64,000 bases of DNA from Pyronema omphalodes. Taxonomy: Eukaryota > Ascomycota > Pezizomycetes > Pezizales > Pyronemataceae. This document shows positions 11,249 to 21,709 of the stretch, piece after piece. The stretch's first letter is position 1; every line of letters starts with the position of its first letter. Position numbers and translations under genes: made by a program. The notes below the pieces were generated by a model. The model did no database searches. It worked only from the letters and a program-made list of their open reading frames with translations, and was not told the origin of the DNA. Location: positions 425,051 through 489,050 of the forward strand of contig JAJJXM010000051.1 in NCBI GenBank assembly GCA_024516155.1, in the 5' to 3' direction.

Positions 11249-13653
11249 ATGCGTCTACCAATCGCAACAACCGCGATATGCATACTAGGCATAATATCAA
11301 CCGTGATGGCAAGTAATGAAAGGAAGGTTTTTGCTCATTATATGGTATGTACATAGCCATGACTTGTTTCGTATTTCCCATTTCCCATTTCTTTTTCAAC
11401 GGCTAGTAAGTCAACGCAAGGTAAAGAAAAGAAAGGTAAAGGCTTCTGTCTTTATACTACTGATATATATACGTCAAGATATATTTTGTTTCTAAGGGGA
11501 AAGCTATATCATTTCTCTATACACATTCTCCAGCGTCATGCATATCCAGTACCAAATACCAGATATCTAGCCGATTTTCTGCAATGCTTGATAGCCCGGC
11601 TACCTACCAGTCATATCCATCACCCATCCCCATCCCCCATATCCCAATTCAACCTACACCCCGAGAAACTCCAATTAAATCTATATACACCCCACGAAAC
11701 CTCAATTCACACACCTACTAACACTTCAACCCCCCATATAGCTAGGCCTAACAGACGGGCAAACCTCCTCCGACTGGGCCCTCGACATGATCACAGCAAA
11801 AGCGGCGGGTATCGATGGATTTGCATTAAATGCAGGACCTAACGATAGTTTCGGAGACAAACAACTTGAGCTGGCTTACAGAACTGCTGAGGAGGTTGGG
11901 TTTGCGGTGTTTGTGTCGTTTGATATGGTATGTTTCCTATTTTTTTTTTGCGTGGGCTTGTGAAATTGCAGTGTGACCCGGCTGGGGGGTCCAACTACGA
12001 GATGGACTCCCCAAGTGAATTAAGATGGAAAAAACAACAACCACAAGTGGATGCTAACTGCCTTATGTATCATAGGGTTGCTGCGGTCCTTGGGATATCA
12101 ACAAAGTCATCAACTGGACAAATACATACAAAGGATCCAGCGCGCAATATAAAGTCAATAACCTTCCATTTATCAGTACCTTCGAAGGACCGGCCTGGGC
12201 AGATAACTGGACTACTGTACGAGCTCAAACCGGTGGGATTTATCTTGTACCAGATTGGACTTCTTTAGGGCCGAATGGAATTGCGGAACGGCTGGGAATG
12301 GTTGATGGTGCTTGTAAGTCTTTTTTTGTTCTCTGTTTTTTCTGTGTCCTATATCTTATGTAGGGTGTAAATCTTCATCTTCATCTTCACTCAATTTAAA
12401 CCATTCATCCCCCCAGCAGTATGGCTTCTCCCCTATTATTTTTCCAACACCCCTATTAAAATAAGAAGCATAAGCATGAGCATAAACATAGACTAATCCA
12501 TCACCTTCAACCAACCAACAGTTTCCTGGGACGCATGGTCCAATACCCCCGGTCCCAAAACCACAGACACAGACCAAGCCTACCGCCGCGTTCTGGGGAA
12601 TAAAAGTTACATGATGGGAGTTTCACCATTTTTCTACACCAACATCCCGGACTACAACAAAAACTGGTATTGGGGACCTGATACCCTCTGGTTTGATCGC
12701 TGGGAACAGGTTCTTGACATCATGCCGGATTTAGTGGAGATTATGTATGTGTTTTTTTTTTGATTGTTTTTCTTGTGGCACTTGGTGACTTTATACCCGT
12801 CTGCTGTGTTTTTGGGGGATTTGGGATCTTTTTTTTTATGATCTTGGTTTTCTGGCTCGATCTTGTTCATAGCTTGTTGAATTCATATCCCCCCCCCCCC
12901 CCCCCCCCCTCCTAACACCATCCAACCACCCTAAGCTCTAATAACTCTAACCACCCCCAGTTCCTGGAACGACTACAGCGAATCGCACTACATCGGCACG
13001 CAACGCCCATCCAGCATAATCCCGCCCGCAAAACCCTACACCCTAGGTATCCCACACGACGGACTCCGGATGATACTTCCCTACTACATCTTATCCTACA
13101 AATCCGGAAAACGCGTCGATATCCCCCCTAATAACGAAGGTGCCGTGTTTTGGTATAGAACTGCGCCGAGGAGTTCTGGTATGTTGGTTCATATCCTTTA
13201 TATCTATTTATTCCTGTATATCACAATCGTTTTTATCCCTTCCCCTGGAACCAGGCCCTATCCACCCCGGCTCATCCCTAAGCCCCAGAAACCAATATAA
13301 CTAACCCCCCCCCCCCCCCCCACCTAGGCACCTCCAACACCCCATATGGCCCAGCAGGTACAATCCCGGCGATCAATACAATCACCGACACCCTGTATAT
13401 CACCACGCTATCCAACAGCTCCAACAGGGTATTCGTGAGCATAGGCGGAACTGGTCAGTATTACGAGGTTCAGCCGGGGGTTGGTATGATGAAGGTTCCG
13501 TTTGATGGGAGGGTTGGACAAGTTATGGTAGAAATGGGCGGGAAGAGAGGGGTTGGGAGTAAGGATGTTGGTAGTGGTAGTGGGGACGGGGAGTTTAATT
13601 TTAATCCGGTGGTCGGGTGGACGGGGGGGATGGGGGGGATGAGGGGGAGGTAG
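11249..13653 (+). CDS. Glycoside hydrolase family 71, alpha-1,3-glucanase (mutanase)
   Basis: Six exons: 11249-11344, 11742-11927, 12076-12313, 12522-12744, 12961-13178 and 13328-13653, with consistent phases, giving 428 residues. The N-terminus is a secretion signal (MRLPIATTAICILGIIS). GH71 landmarks follow in order: KVFAHYM, LGLTDGQTSSDW, AGIDGFALNAGP, VFVSFDM, CCGPWDINKVINW, PFISTFEGPAWADNW, YLVPDWTSLGP, SPFFYTNI, the diagnostic SWNDYSESHYIG, then a beta-rich C-terminal domain. The enzyme hydrolyses alpha-1,3-glucan of the fungal wall, so it likely acts outside the cell in wall remodelling or mycoparasitism. Intron 1 is long (397 bp) and introns 4 and 5 contain long C runs. The last 60 residues become Gly-rich, and the catalytic domain has no extra carbohydrate-binding module. 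Confidence 0.93.
12892..13327. repeat. Poly-C tracts in two GH71 introns
   Basis: A run of about 18 C begins near 12892 in intron 4 and a run of about 14 C lies near 13307-13321, just before the CACCTAG acceptor of intron 5. Both may act as polypyrimidine tracts. On the template strand they are G runs able to form G-quadruplexes. Confidence 0.75.
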
Positions 13654-16227
13654 GATGGTAGGCGGGGGATGGGGGGAAGGGATGGGGGATGAGGATGGGG
13701 ATGCAGCTGAGGGATTCTGGGGATTCTGGGGTTGATGGAGTGATTGTGATGGTGGTGGATATGTATACCTAAGCATCTCATCACAAATCAAACCAAAACC
13801 GAAACAAAAGCCCTGATCAATACAAAACACCATCTCCTCCGAGCCCTGGTGGTCTTTCTTATCTAAACAACCTCCAAACACTTTCCAAGCCATTTCCCAA
13901 ATAATTTCCAACCAATTTTACAAGTATATATAAAGCGAAATATCCTTTCCATACCAAGTACTACTGGAGTAACCCCTAGCCCGTGGGAGTTAAAAACTTA
14001 ATCCATAATCCAGAGTTAAGAGTTCAATAACCAAAAGTTTAAAATAACGCTCTCTCCTCTCTCCTTCTTACAATTTCTATAACACCATATACATATATGC
14101 ACATAGCATGGCGTATGGATGGTGCATGGCGTTCGCATGGCGTATGGTGTGTGGTGCAAGTGCTGTTTTATGTTTTATGTTCCATGTTCCATGTTTCGTG
14201 GTTATGGCGCCATATCATATATATAACAGATAAACAGATCGGTATACATAACATTGTGGCGTTTAGAAATGAAACAAATTTAATGCATCACAAATAATAA
14301 ATAATCAATAATCAATACCAACAACAACAACATCAATAACATAAATAACATAAGTACCAATAGATAATTCTAGATCTTGTGGGTATTTAGGTATATATAT
14401 AGTCATTAAACGGCATCAATTGGCATTGGTTAATCAACTCCCAAAATGATCCGAGATAAAAGAAAATCATAACAACGACAATGACAAGATACGTGCAGTT
14501 TTGGAGTACTAGTACTCAGATACTTCATCGCAGCGCTAAGAGAGAAAATCATGACCAGATTAAGCTGAAGGTTGATGTAAGTAGAACAAAGTTAGATGAA
14601 AAGAAAGAAAGAACAATATATCATATACAGTAACAGCAAAGATGCCACCATGCCCATTTTAGTCTACACCACTAAAAATGCTATTTACAAGTTTACATTT
14701 ATATAGAACCTGCACATATGGATCTTCCGGGAGCGTTTGATGAGGTTGAGAGCCTGTAAACGTCGCTCGATATCTATCGAAAACGCTGGAGTCGTAAATT
14801 TCATGAAAAAAAAAGCCATGGACAAACTATGGGAAATCCATGGAAAAGCAAGCTATAAAAAAAGCCTCGATGCAGGAACCATCATATTCCTGCAGCGGAG
14901 AGGGGAATATGGGGTAAATTGCACTTGCATTTGGAATGATCGTGGTCATGGGAGAGGTATATGGAGGCCAGGCGTATAGGTATCATTGTAGGGAGATTAA
15001 TATAGATATAGATTGATAGTATGTAAAAATGTGTTGAACAATGGGTCCAGGCCAGTCTAAATCCTGGAATGGACTGGACGGACAGTGGAGAACATTGCAT
15101 AATATTGTACCATCGAGTTCGGCACTCGCTAAACGTACACCTTTAGGCACATCATCAAAAGCCATGGAGAAGCCAGGATGCGGGAAAGATCCTACGGTGC
15201 AAAAGGTGACATGGGGAATGGTAGATTATGTATTTATATTACGCTGAAAAAAAGCCATGTTAAAATCAATATGCAGGAATTAAACATTTTGCGGCAGTAA
15301 AGGGAAGAAAATATGGAGAAGTGAATATAGCATGATATGATTTAATATGGATTAACTGCACTTGCATTTGGAAGAAAAGGACCACGCAGGACAATTAGAC
15401 GACTGGAAAAAGACTTTATGATTTGTCTTGAAATGTGCGAGTGATATCTAGTGAGCTATCGGTGAAGTTGACACGGTTGAACTATTCGCCGAAATTAGGG
15501 TCGATCGATATGGCGCGTTATTGGTCCACATCCCCCCATCCCTCTAATGATCTTGGCCTCCTTGGGTTTCCTTGGGCTCGCTGGGCTCCCTTGGCTCCCT
15601 TGGGTTTCCTTCGATTCCCTTCGGTTCCCGTCGGTTCGCCAACATTTTTTCTGGAGACGTCGTCAGCGCTCGTCAGCTGGTCTTGCTTCGCCCGCGCGGG
15701 TGCGTATACTCGTGGCTGTTCGACGGGATGGTTTCGAGGACGTGACGCCGGTGATCACGGTTGATAGTTTTTTGTTCGTAACGGCGTGAGACAGAAATAG
15801 AACGTGCTTCCCTATCTCTGTATGGTTCCCGAGCTTCCTGTCGTTCCGTTCCCTATGTATGCTTCGCGATGCCCTCTCAGGCAAAGCGCCTTCCCGGTAA
15901 AGCAGATCATACTTCTCGCGAAGCCTCAACAATAAGTAGTTGGGCCAGCCAGGTCAAGTGGCACAGTGACTCTGCCACATTTCCTTTTCATGTGCAATCT
16001 CCAAGTTTCGAACTAGCGAGCATAAATCAAGCTAGAGTAGGCAACTGAAATACCTTACCATTTCCCAACTACGTATTATCTGTCTCCTAGCCGTCACTTC
16101 TCGGTGCTTGCGTACGACTTTTGTACAACTTTGTTCAACTACAACTACAACTGTGTCCACTTAACTGTTACGACTCGGCTTCCATAACCACGATCGTTAA
16201 GACAGCAGCTGCGTCAAAATCGCCATC
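13654..16227. other. Intergenic region with a diverged direct duplication
   Basis: About 2.6 kb without a supported gene. Segments 14800-14935 and 15245-15375 share AAAAAAAGCCATG, ATGCAGGA, GCGG-AG..GAATATGG-type blocks and end in AACTGCACTTGCATTTGGA, so they look like an old duplication. The stretch 15555-15640 is a low-complexity CTTGGGTTTCCTTGG-type repeat whose open frames are not genes. The final 200 bp form the NUS1 promoter. Confidence 0.5.
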
Positions 16228-17688
16228 ATGGCATCAACTGGGCATCAACCCAACGACCCCGCGCCTACCCACCGCCGACCCAGCGCCGTCGACTTCGACG
16301 CGGCCACCCTGAAAGCTGCTCTGCGCGCTCGACGCACTCAGCCAAAGTCGCCCGGAGCTTTGGCGCGGGAAAAGCTAGTCCTCCCTCACCTACCCACCTC
16401 CGACGTACCCCGGGGTCCTGTGCGAACCTTCCTCTCAACCCTCCTCTACCGCTTCATTCTTCTCTTGATCCAGACGTTGTTTTCGGTATACCTAAAGATA
16501 AGATGGGCATACAATAATATCATGAACCGGGTTTACTCGGTGCTTTATTACCATCATAGAACGCCGCAGTTGATTGAGAAGGATGTCAAGCCGTTGAAGG
16601 AGGGAGGAAAGTTTCCACAGCATATTAGTGTGATTCTGGAAATGGAGGGAGCGGACGGGATTGATAGTTTGGTTGATGAGGTGGCCGAGATTTCTTGCTG
16701 GTGTGCCGCGGCGGGTATCCCGAGATTGTCGGTGTATGAGAGAACTGGTGAGCATACCCGTGTGAGGGCGGAGCGGCGCGGAGGAGAGGCGAGATGCGGC
16801 CACAGCTGCCACGGTGGTCCCAGCGGATCGCAGTGGGAACTCGCAATCTCCGACAGAGCTTCGCAAAGTCTTAGCATTAGGAAGTACATGCTAACGCCCG
16901 ATATCTAGGTGTCCTCAAGTCCTACATCGCGACATCGCACCGAGCAATCGCGCAGCAACTCCGTCTCTACTATGGCCGTTCCCGTCCAACTCTCAGAGTA
17001 CACGCACCTCACTCAAGAACCTTTGTTAACGGCGACCAACCCACCGATGAAGCCGAGCAGATAGATTTGGAGGTTATGTTTATTTCCGAGGAGGATGGAA
17101 GGGAATCATTAGTAGACCTTACCAAGACCCTATGCGATATGGCGCAGCGCGGGAAGCTATCTAGTGATGACGTTAGCGTTGAGTTAGTAGATGCTGAAGT
17201 CAAGGGTGAGTTCAATTCTCTGTGCTTACTATGTTTGCTATGTCGTGCATTGTGGAGCTTTACAAAGCTCCCCCGCCGAAAATTATGCTCCAATACCGAG
17301 GATATTATACTTCCGATATTGAAGCTAGTATGATCGGCATAGCGGGGATAATGCATTGCATGATGTTGAGAAACACAAAACTGACACCTGCATGCAGAAA
17401 CTTCAATGGATGAACCGGATTTGCTTATTCTTTTCTCACCAAATATCACTCTTCGCGGATACCCACCATGGCAATTGCGATTAACTGAGATTTAGTATGC
17501 CCCCCTTCGCTTCGTCTCCATATACCCTCTTATCCCAATCCCCGATCCCAATCCACAATACCCAATTTGTGAACAGGTATACTAACGATACCTACAGCAA
17601 TGTTCAAGACAACGATGGTGTCGGATACCAAGTGTTCCTAAGGGCATTACATCGCTATGCAAGAGCCGAGATGCGGTTCGGACGGTAG
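16228..17688 (+). CDS. NUS1: NUS1-type subunit of dehydrodolichyl diphosphate synthase (cis-prenyltransferase)
   Basis: Four exons, 16228-16747, 16909-17205, 17398-17494 and 17598-17688, give 334 residues with matching phases 1, 1 and 2. There is a basic N-terminus, a membrane segment (TFLSTLLYRFILLLIQTLFS), then the NgBR/NUS1 domain: PQHISVILE, VAEISCWCAAAGIPRLSVYE, GVLKSYIATSHRAIAQQLRLYYG, ISEEDGRESLVDLTKTL, GYPPWQLRLTEI and the C-terminal VGYQVFLRAL ending in MRFGR. The terminal RxG is the conserved activity motif contributed to the catalytic partner (SRT1/RER2 type). The complex sits on the ER and makes dolichol for protein glycosylation. Intron 1 contains no alternative conserved exon. 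Confidence 0.95.
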
Positions 17689-18267
17689 ACTTAGTTTCGT
17701 GAGGGATGGATGTGGATCAACTGGCGTCTGTTTTTTTTTTTTTTTTTTTTTTGCTCAAGCAATTTCTTAATCTACTCGCAAAATGCTAGTAGATTTTCTT
17801 TCTGTTTGTCTCTTTGCTATTGTATTTTTTGTGTTTGAAGTTTTCTTTCTTATTTTTATTTCTCTCTCTTTTTTTGTAAGGGTGTAGGTTTGGCTATGAC
17901 CTAAAAAAACTTTGATTACTTTCGATGTCTCGATATCTTGATGTCTTGATACTTTTGCTGGTAACCTCTTGGTAACCTCTTGGAGTCTTGGTAAATTGAG
18001 ATGAATTGATGGATCAATGGATTGGTGTCATTCCTTTTCTTTTGGCATTTTTTACTTCTTCTTTTTCGTCTCTTTTCACCAGTTTTTTGTTCTTTCGCTT
18101 TTTTCTGTTTCAGTTCAAGCGCCATAGAATTAGTCCTGATATCTTTTTTTCTCCAAGTCAGTTATTTCTGCTATATCGAAGACTGGAGCTTAAACCTGAA
18201 ATAGAATTCAAGGGTTGCTACATTAATTTTGCTCTTGCTTCTGCTTTTGCTATTGTTTTTGCTGTAT

Positions 18268-18616
18268 CCATTCATTCATTCATTTATTCATTTATTCATT
18301 TATTCATTCATTCATTTATTCATTTATTCATTTATTCATTTATTCATTTATTCATTTATTCATTTATTCATTTATTCATTTATTCATTTATTCATTTATT
18401 CATTTATTCATTTATTCATTTATTCATTTATTCATTTATTCATTTATTCATTTATTCATTTATTCATTTATTCATTTATTCATTTATTCATTTATTCATT
18501 TATTCATTTATTCATTTATTCATTTATTCATTTATTCATTTATTCATTTATTCATTTATTCATTTATTCATTTATTCATTTATTCATTTATTCATTTATT
18601 CATTTATTCATTTATT
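18268..18616. repeat. Octanucleotide array (TTTATTCA)n, about 43 units
   Basis: A nearly perfect 8-bp unit is repeated for about 345 bp, with a few TTCATTCA variants at the left edge. Because 24 bp is eight codons, two frames stay open and look like hydrophobic proteins. There is no start context or homology, so I call it a minisatellite. Confidence 0.95.
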
Positions 18617-18635
18617 TTATGGGTTTTACATGTAA

Positions 18636-18917
18636 CATATCCATATCCATATCCATATCCATATCCATATCCAATCCCCCCCCTTCTTTTTTCAATCATG
18701 TGCGTCCCAGACCAATTACCGTCATTATTCTAGAGTTACAACCGGTTTGTATTAAGAAAGTTTGTATTGTGGTTTGTTGTAAAAATCGAATGGAGGAAAC
18801 GTTGGTATAGATGTGCGCGAAGTTCATGGGACAATGGATACGGGATTGTGTACTGAACCTGAGGATATGGGGATATGGGGATATGGGGATATGGGGATGT
18901 GGGGATATGGGGATATG
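18636..18917. repeat. ATATCC hexamer array and GGGGATAT array
   Basis: 18636-18672 holds six CATATC-type hexamers. 18865-18917 holds five GGGATATG-type units with one GGGATGTG variant. The second is roughly the reverse complement of the first with extra G, so the two can pair as a loose inverted repeat of about 200 bp span. Confidence 0.75.
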
Positions 18918-19699
18918 ATATTTGGATGGTTTCTCTGAGTTCCTTGATGGTTTTCCTGGGTTTCGGGGGTTCCTTGATGATTGCTTGACCGTTCCCAGTG
19001 TTGTTTAAAAGGATTGGATCATGATATGGGAAATTTCAGATTGGAGTGTTGGTATTGGTGTTAGTGCCGGTTCATATTAGGGAGGAGATTACTACAGGTG
19101 ATGACTGTGAAGATACGGTGTTGGGGCTATTGTTAGTGATGTAGGTTAGGGGGTTGTGTATGTTGTGAGGGTGGTATTGATAATTTTTTGTGGGGTATTT
19201 GTTGTTACGCGTTTCCAGGGCGAGGGGGGCAATATGTTGTAGTTGGTTTTTGGTATGTAATAGAAGGGTTTGATAGGTAGAGTTGGCTGCTTTTGTGTTT
19301 TATGAGTTTCAATTTTCTATTCGAAAGTCTGGTTGACTAAATCCTTGTTAAATAAATTCCGATACCGTTTTATTGATCTTATTATGATTTGTTTATTTCT
19401 CTTGATACATCCAACTGTACGCCTATTATGGCACCATCTACATACTGTACACAATTTCTAGCCTGGATGTTACCCCAGGCCCCCATTGGGATCTGCTTCA
19501 GAACGTGCTATTGATTCAGCTGTAGCCTTCCAAGCTTCGCCAGACAAGCAGTCCATGGAGTGTCTTCCTGTCCGAGAGCCCTATCCAAACTTCCCTCAAG
19601 AGCCCCGATGGCGAGCTCCCGCCTTTCCTCCTCACATTCCCTTTTTCGAACTATATTTCCGACTTTATTTCTACCCGCATATAGTTTTTCGTCCTACAC

Positions 19700-20375
19700 T
19701 ATATTACCTATTCTTATCCAAAGCAGCGTACAACTCCCTCAGAATATCCGCATAAGGAAGCCCATCATCCCTCATAGTCCCCTTCACCACATCCCCATGC
19801 CACCGCACCAAAAACGCCAACAAAAAGTCCCTTTCCGCCATCTTCCTCCATCAACAACCCCAACTTCGCCGCATACTCACCCTTCCATTCCGTCCCAAAA
19901 ACAACAGCCATATCATAAAGCGCATCCCATTCCCTTTCAAATCTTTCAACATATTCCGCCATCCCTTTCGAAGCTTGCTCATTCTCCGATACTGCAAAGG
20001 CTTTAAAAAAAAAGCTATAACTTCCCGAATAAAAGAAAGGATGTGGTCCAGTGGCGGTGATAGGTAGTTTCCAGATAAACCCCAATTTCGTAGCGCTCGA
20101 AACTTTTGCATGTGGCTTTGAGAATGGGTTTGGATAGTGCTTGTAGAAAAAGGAGAATGGAGCGGGATCGCAGGGTTTTGTTGGTATGCTTCATACTCGG
20201 CATCTTCTGCGGGAGTTGTATTTTCTGCAGGTTTTTCTGGAGTTGCTGGTTTAGATCCGTCGATAACGACCTCTGATACTCCCAAAGCGTCGAAAAGAAT
20301 CACCATTTGAAACCGCCAGATTTCGTAGTTGTCGTGTCCGGTGAGGGTGGTTATGTTGTCGAGGTTGATGGTGCG
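19700..20375 (-). pseudogene. Decayed Copia-type gag (retrotransposon nucleocapsid) relic
   Basis: Read on the minus strand from about 20375, the protein contains a gag-like core LTGHDNYEIWRFQMVIL with a following GSKPATPEKP. The match then moves to another frame (IFLQALSKP-like block, YEIGVYLETTYHRHW, around 20170-20090), and again to a third frame with AEYVERFEREWDALYDMAVVF (around 20020-19930) and later YADILRELYAAL (about 19730). This order matches the UBN2/gag domain of Ty1/copia polyproteins. At least two frame changes show it is dead. No protease, integrase or reverse transcriptase follows, and no LTRs were seen. A domesticated gag-like gene with errors is the alternative. Confidence 0.6.
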
Positions 20376-20891
20376 GATTGTTATGTGTTATGTGAATGTT
20401 TTGGATATGGATATGAGGGGGGTTAGTTGGGTTGTGCGTCTGGATGGTTGGATTTTGTAGAGGACATGAGGCTTGGTTTTGATTATTGGATGGTGTTGAT
20501 GGAATGGTTGAATAGGGTTGAATGAATATCGGTGCTTTTATGTTGAAGAGAGGGATTGCTGGGGCAGAAAAATGAAGCGAATATAATACCGGTGGCGGTA
20601 TTTTCGCGGAGAAAGGGTTTGACGCGAAAGAGCAGTGTGGTTGTAAAGTCACGATTATAGAGACTTGTAAGAGAAGGTGATTGTGAGTGACTGGTGGTTA
20701 TATTATCCTTGCTGTTGACAAGAGTGAGAGTAGGTTGCTCTGTCTGCTAACGTCAAATGGATGATGTAAAAAGACTAAGGCAAAAACGTCATAACATTAG
20801 GGCTAGGTGCGTTCTTAATGAAATCAATCAATCAATCCAGCAAGCAAGCAAGCAATCAACCTGCCTGCAAAAAAGCCAAAAACAAGCCAGC

Positions 20892-21227
20892 TACAGTCAA
20901 ACCTTACGACGGTATCAATTGAAATGGTAACCTGTTGAGAAGGGTATATGGCCGCGGTCCCAATAATTTTTGTATGGGAAACAAGGGTAACCTCAATACT
21001 AGAGTACTCTTAAGAAAATGCGAAAAGTTGTTAGGGTATGTACCCTTATGACAGAGGTGCGGGCAAAGGCACACGTTTAACCTCGAGAAAGGTATACAGT
21101 CTCCAGCCACGGAAACCCTAACCCACTACAAAGAATTCCGTAAACGGTACTCGCTATTACTTCTGCTGCGTTGGATTTTTGGTAATTTTCGCGCTCTGCA
21201 ATTGATCTAAGCTAAGCTTGACTGTCC
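20892..21227 (+). mobile_element. Decayed MITE related to the element at 40137-40522
   Basis: Starts at TA-CAGTCAAACCT and keeps the order of blocks of the intact copy (GGCCGCGGT, TATGGGAAA, AGTACTCT.AAGAAA.TGCGAAAA.TTGTT, TTATGACAGAGGT). The 3' end is worn; TTGACTGTC at 21218-21226 may be the remains of the opposite inverted repeat. Confidence 0.65.
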
Positions 21228-21344
21228 AAAAATATAGAGAGTGCATCTTCGCTCTTGCTTGGTTCTGGTTGTTTTAAAAGCCCTGCAGAAGAATATTGAT
21301 TCGTTAATTCAGCTGCCGTCCGACACGATGTACTGGCATGGATA

Positions 21345-21709
21345 TTTCTAAAACGCACCTCGTAAAAACGAGGCTTAACCTGCGCCAAGCAACTGCACAG
21401 TGCTGAAAATGTTTGAGTACTCTGTGCTGTCCACAATTCTAGGCAGCAACAGTGTGCGCACCGTACGACACTATACACGCCACATATTCAGCTAGATATC
21501 TGGCGGTTTTCTGAAATTCTATCACTGTATTCCCACGACGCCATCGCCGAGGTGCAACAGTACGGTACAAAAAGCGAGCGATTGATACCGGCAGTTCGAG
21601 AAAGACATTTCTCCGATACAATAAGTGCAATATTCGATACTCAATATCGCTCCCGGAACGGCTTCTACCTTACCCTCAAGACGGAGGACCTGGAACGGCT
21701 ATTAGCGAT
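21345..21709 (+). promoter_or_regulatory. Upstream block conserved among NLR paralogs (copy A)
   Basis: About 365 bp before the NLR-A start are colinear with 49383-49745 read in reverse before NLR-D, and partly with 44870-45190 before NLR-C. The strongest block is 21551-21665, with AAAAAGCGAGCGATTGATAC, CGGCAGTTCGAGA, CGATACAATAAGTGCAA and CTCAATATCGCTCCCGGAAC almost unchanged. It probably holds the promoter and 5' UTR. Confidence 0.7.

Larger units (their letters stand above)
17689..19560. other. Intergenic, simple-repeat rich
   Basis: Contains a T run (17731-17752), the 8-bp array, an ATATCC array at 18636-18672 and a complementary-type GGGGATAT array at 18865-18917. The long frames encoding Phe-Ile-His-Leu repeats here are by-products of the array. 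No gene is supported. Confidence 0.6.

Noticed and set aside
15435..15789. Two overlapping frames near the NUS1 promoter
   Set aside because: They translate a degenerate CTTGGGTTTCC-type repeat and share no family features.
18636..18672. ATATCC array as a telomere-like repeat
   Set aside because: Ascomycete telomeres are usually TTAGGG; this is an interstitial simple repeat.
18006..18810. Two open frames of about 200 codons with Ser-Phe-Ile-His-Leu-Phe-Ile-Tyr repeats
   Set aside because: They are translations of the 8-bp array; both frames have the same repeat and no flanking domain.
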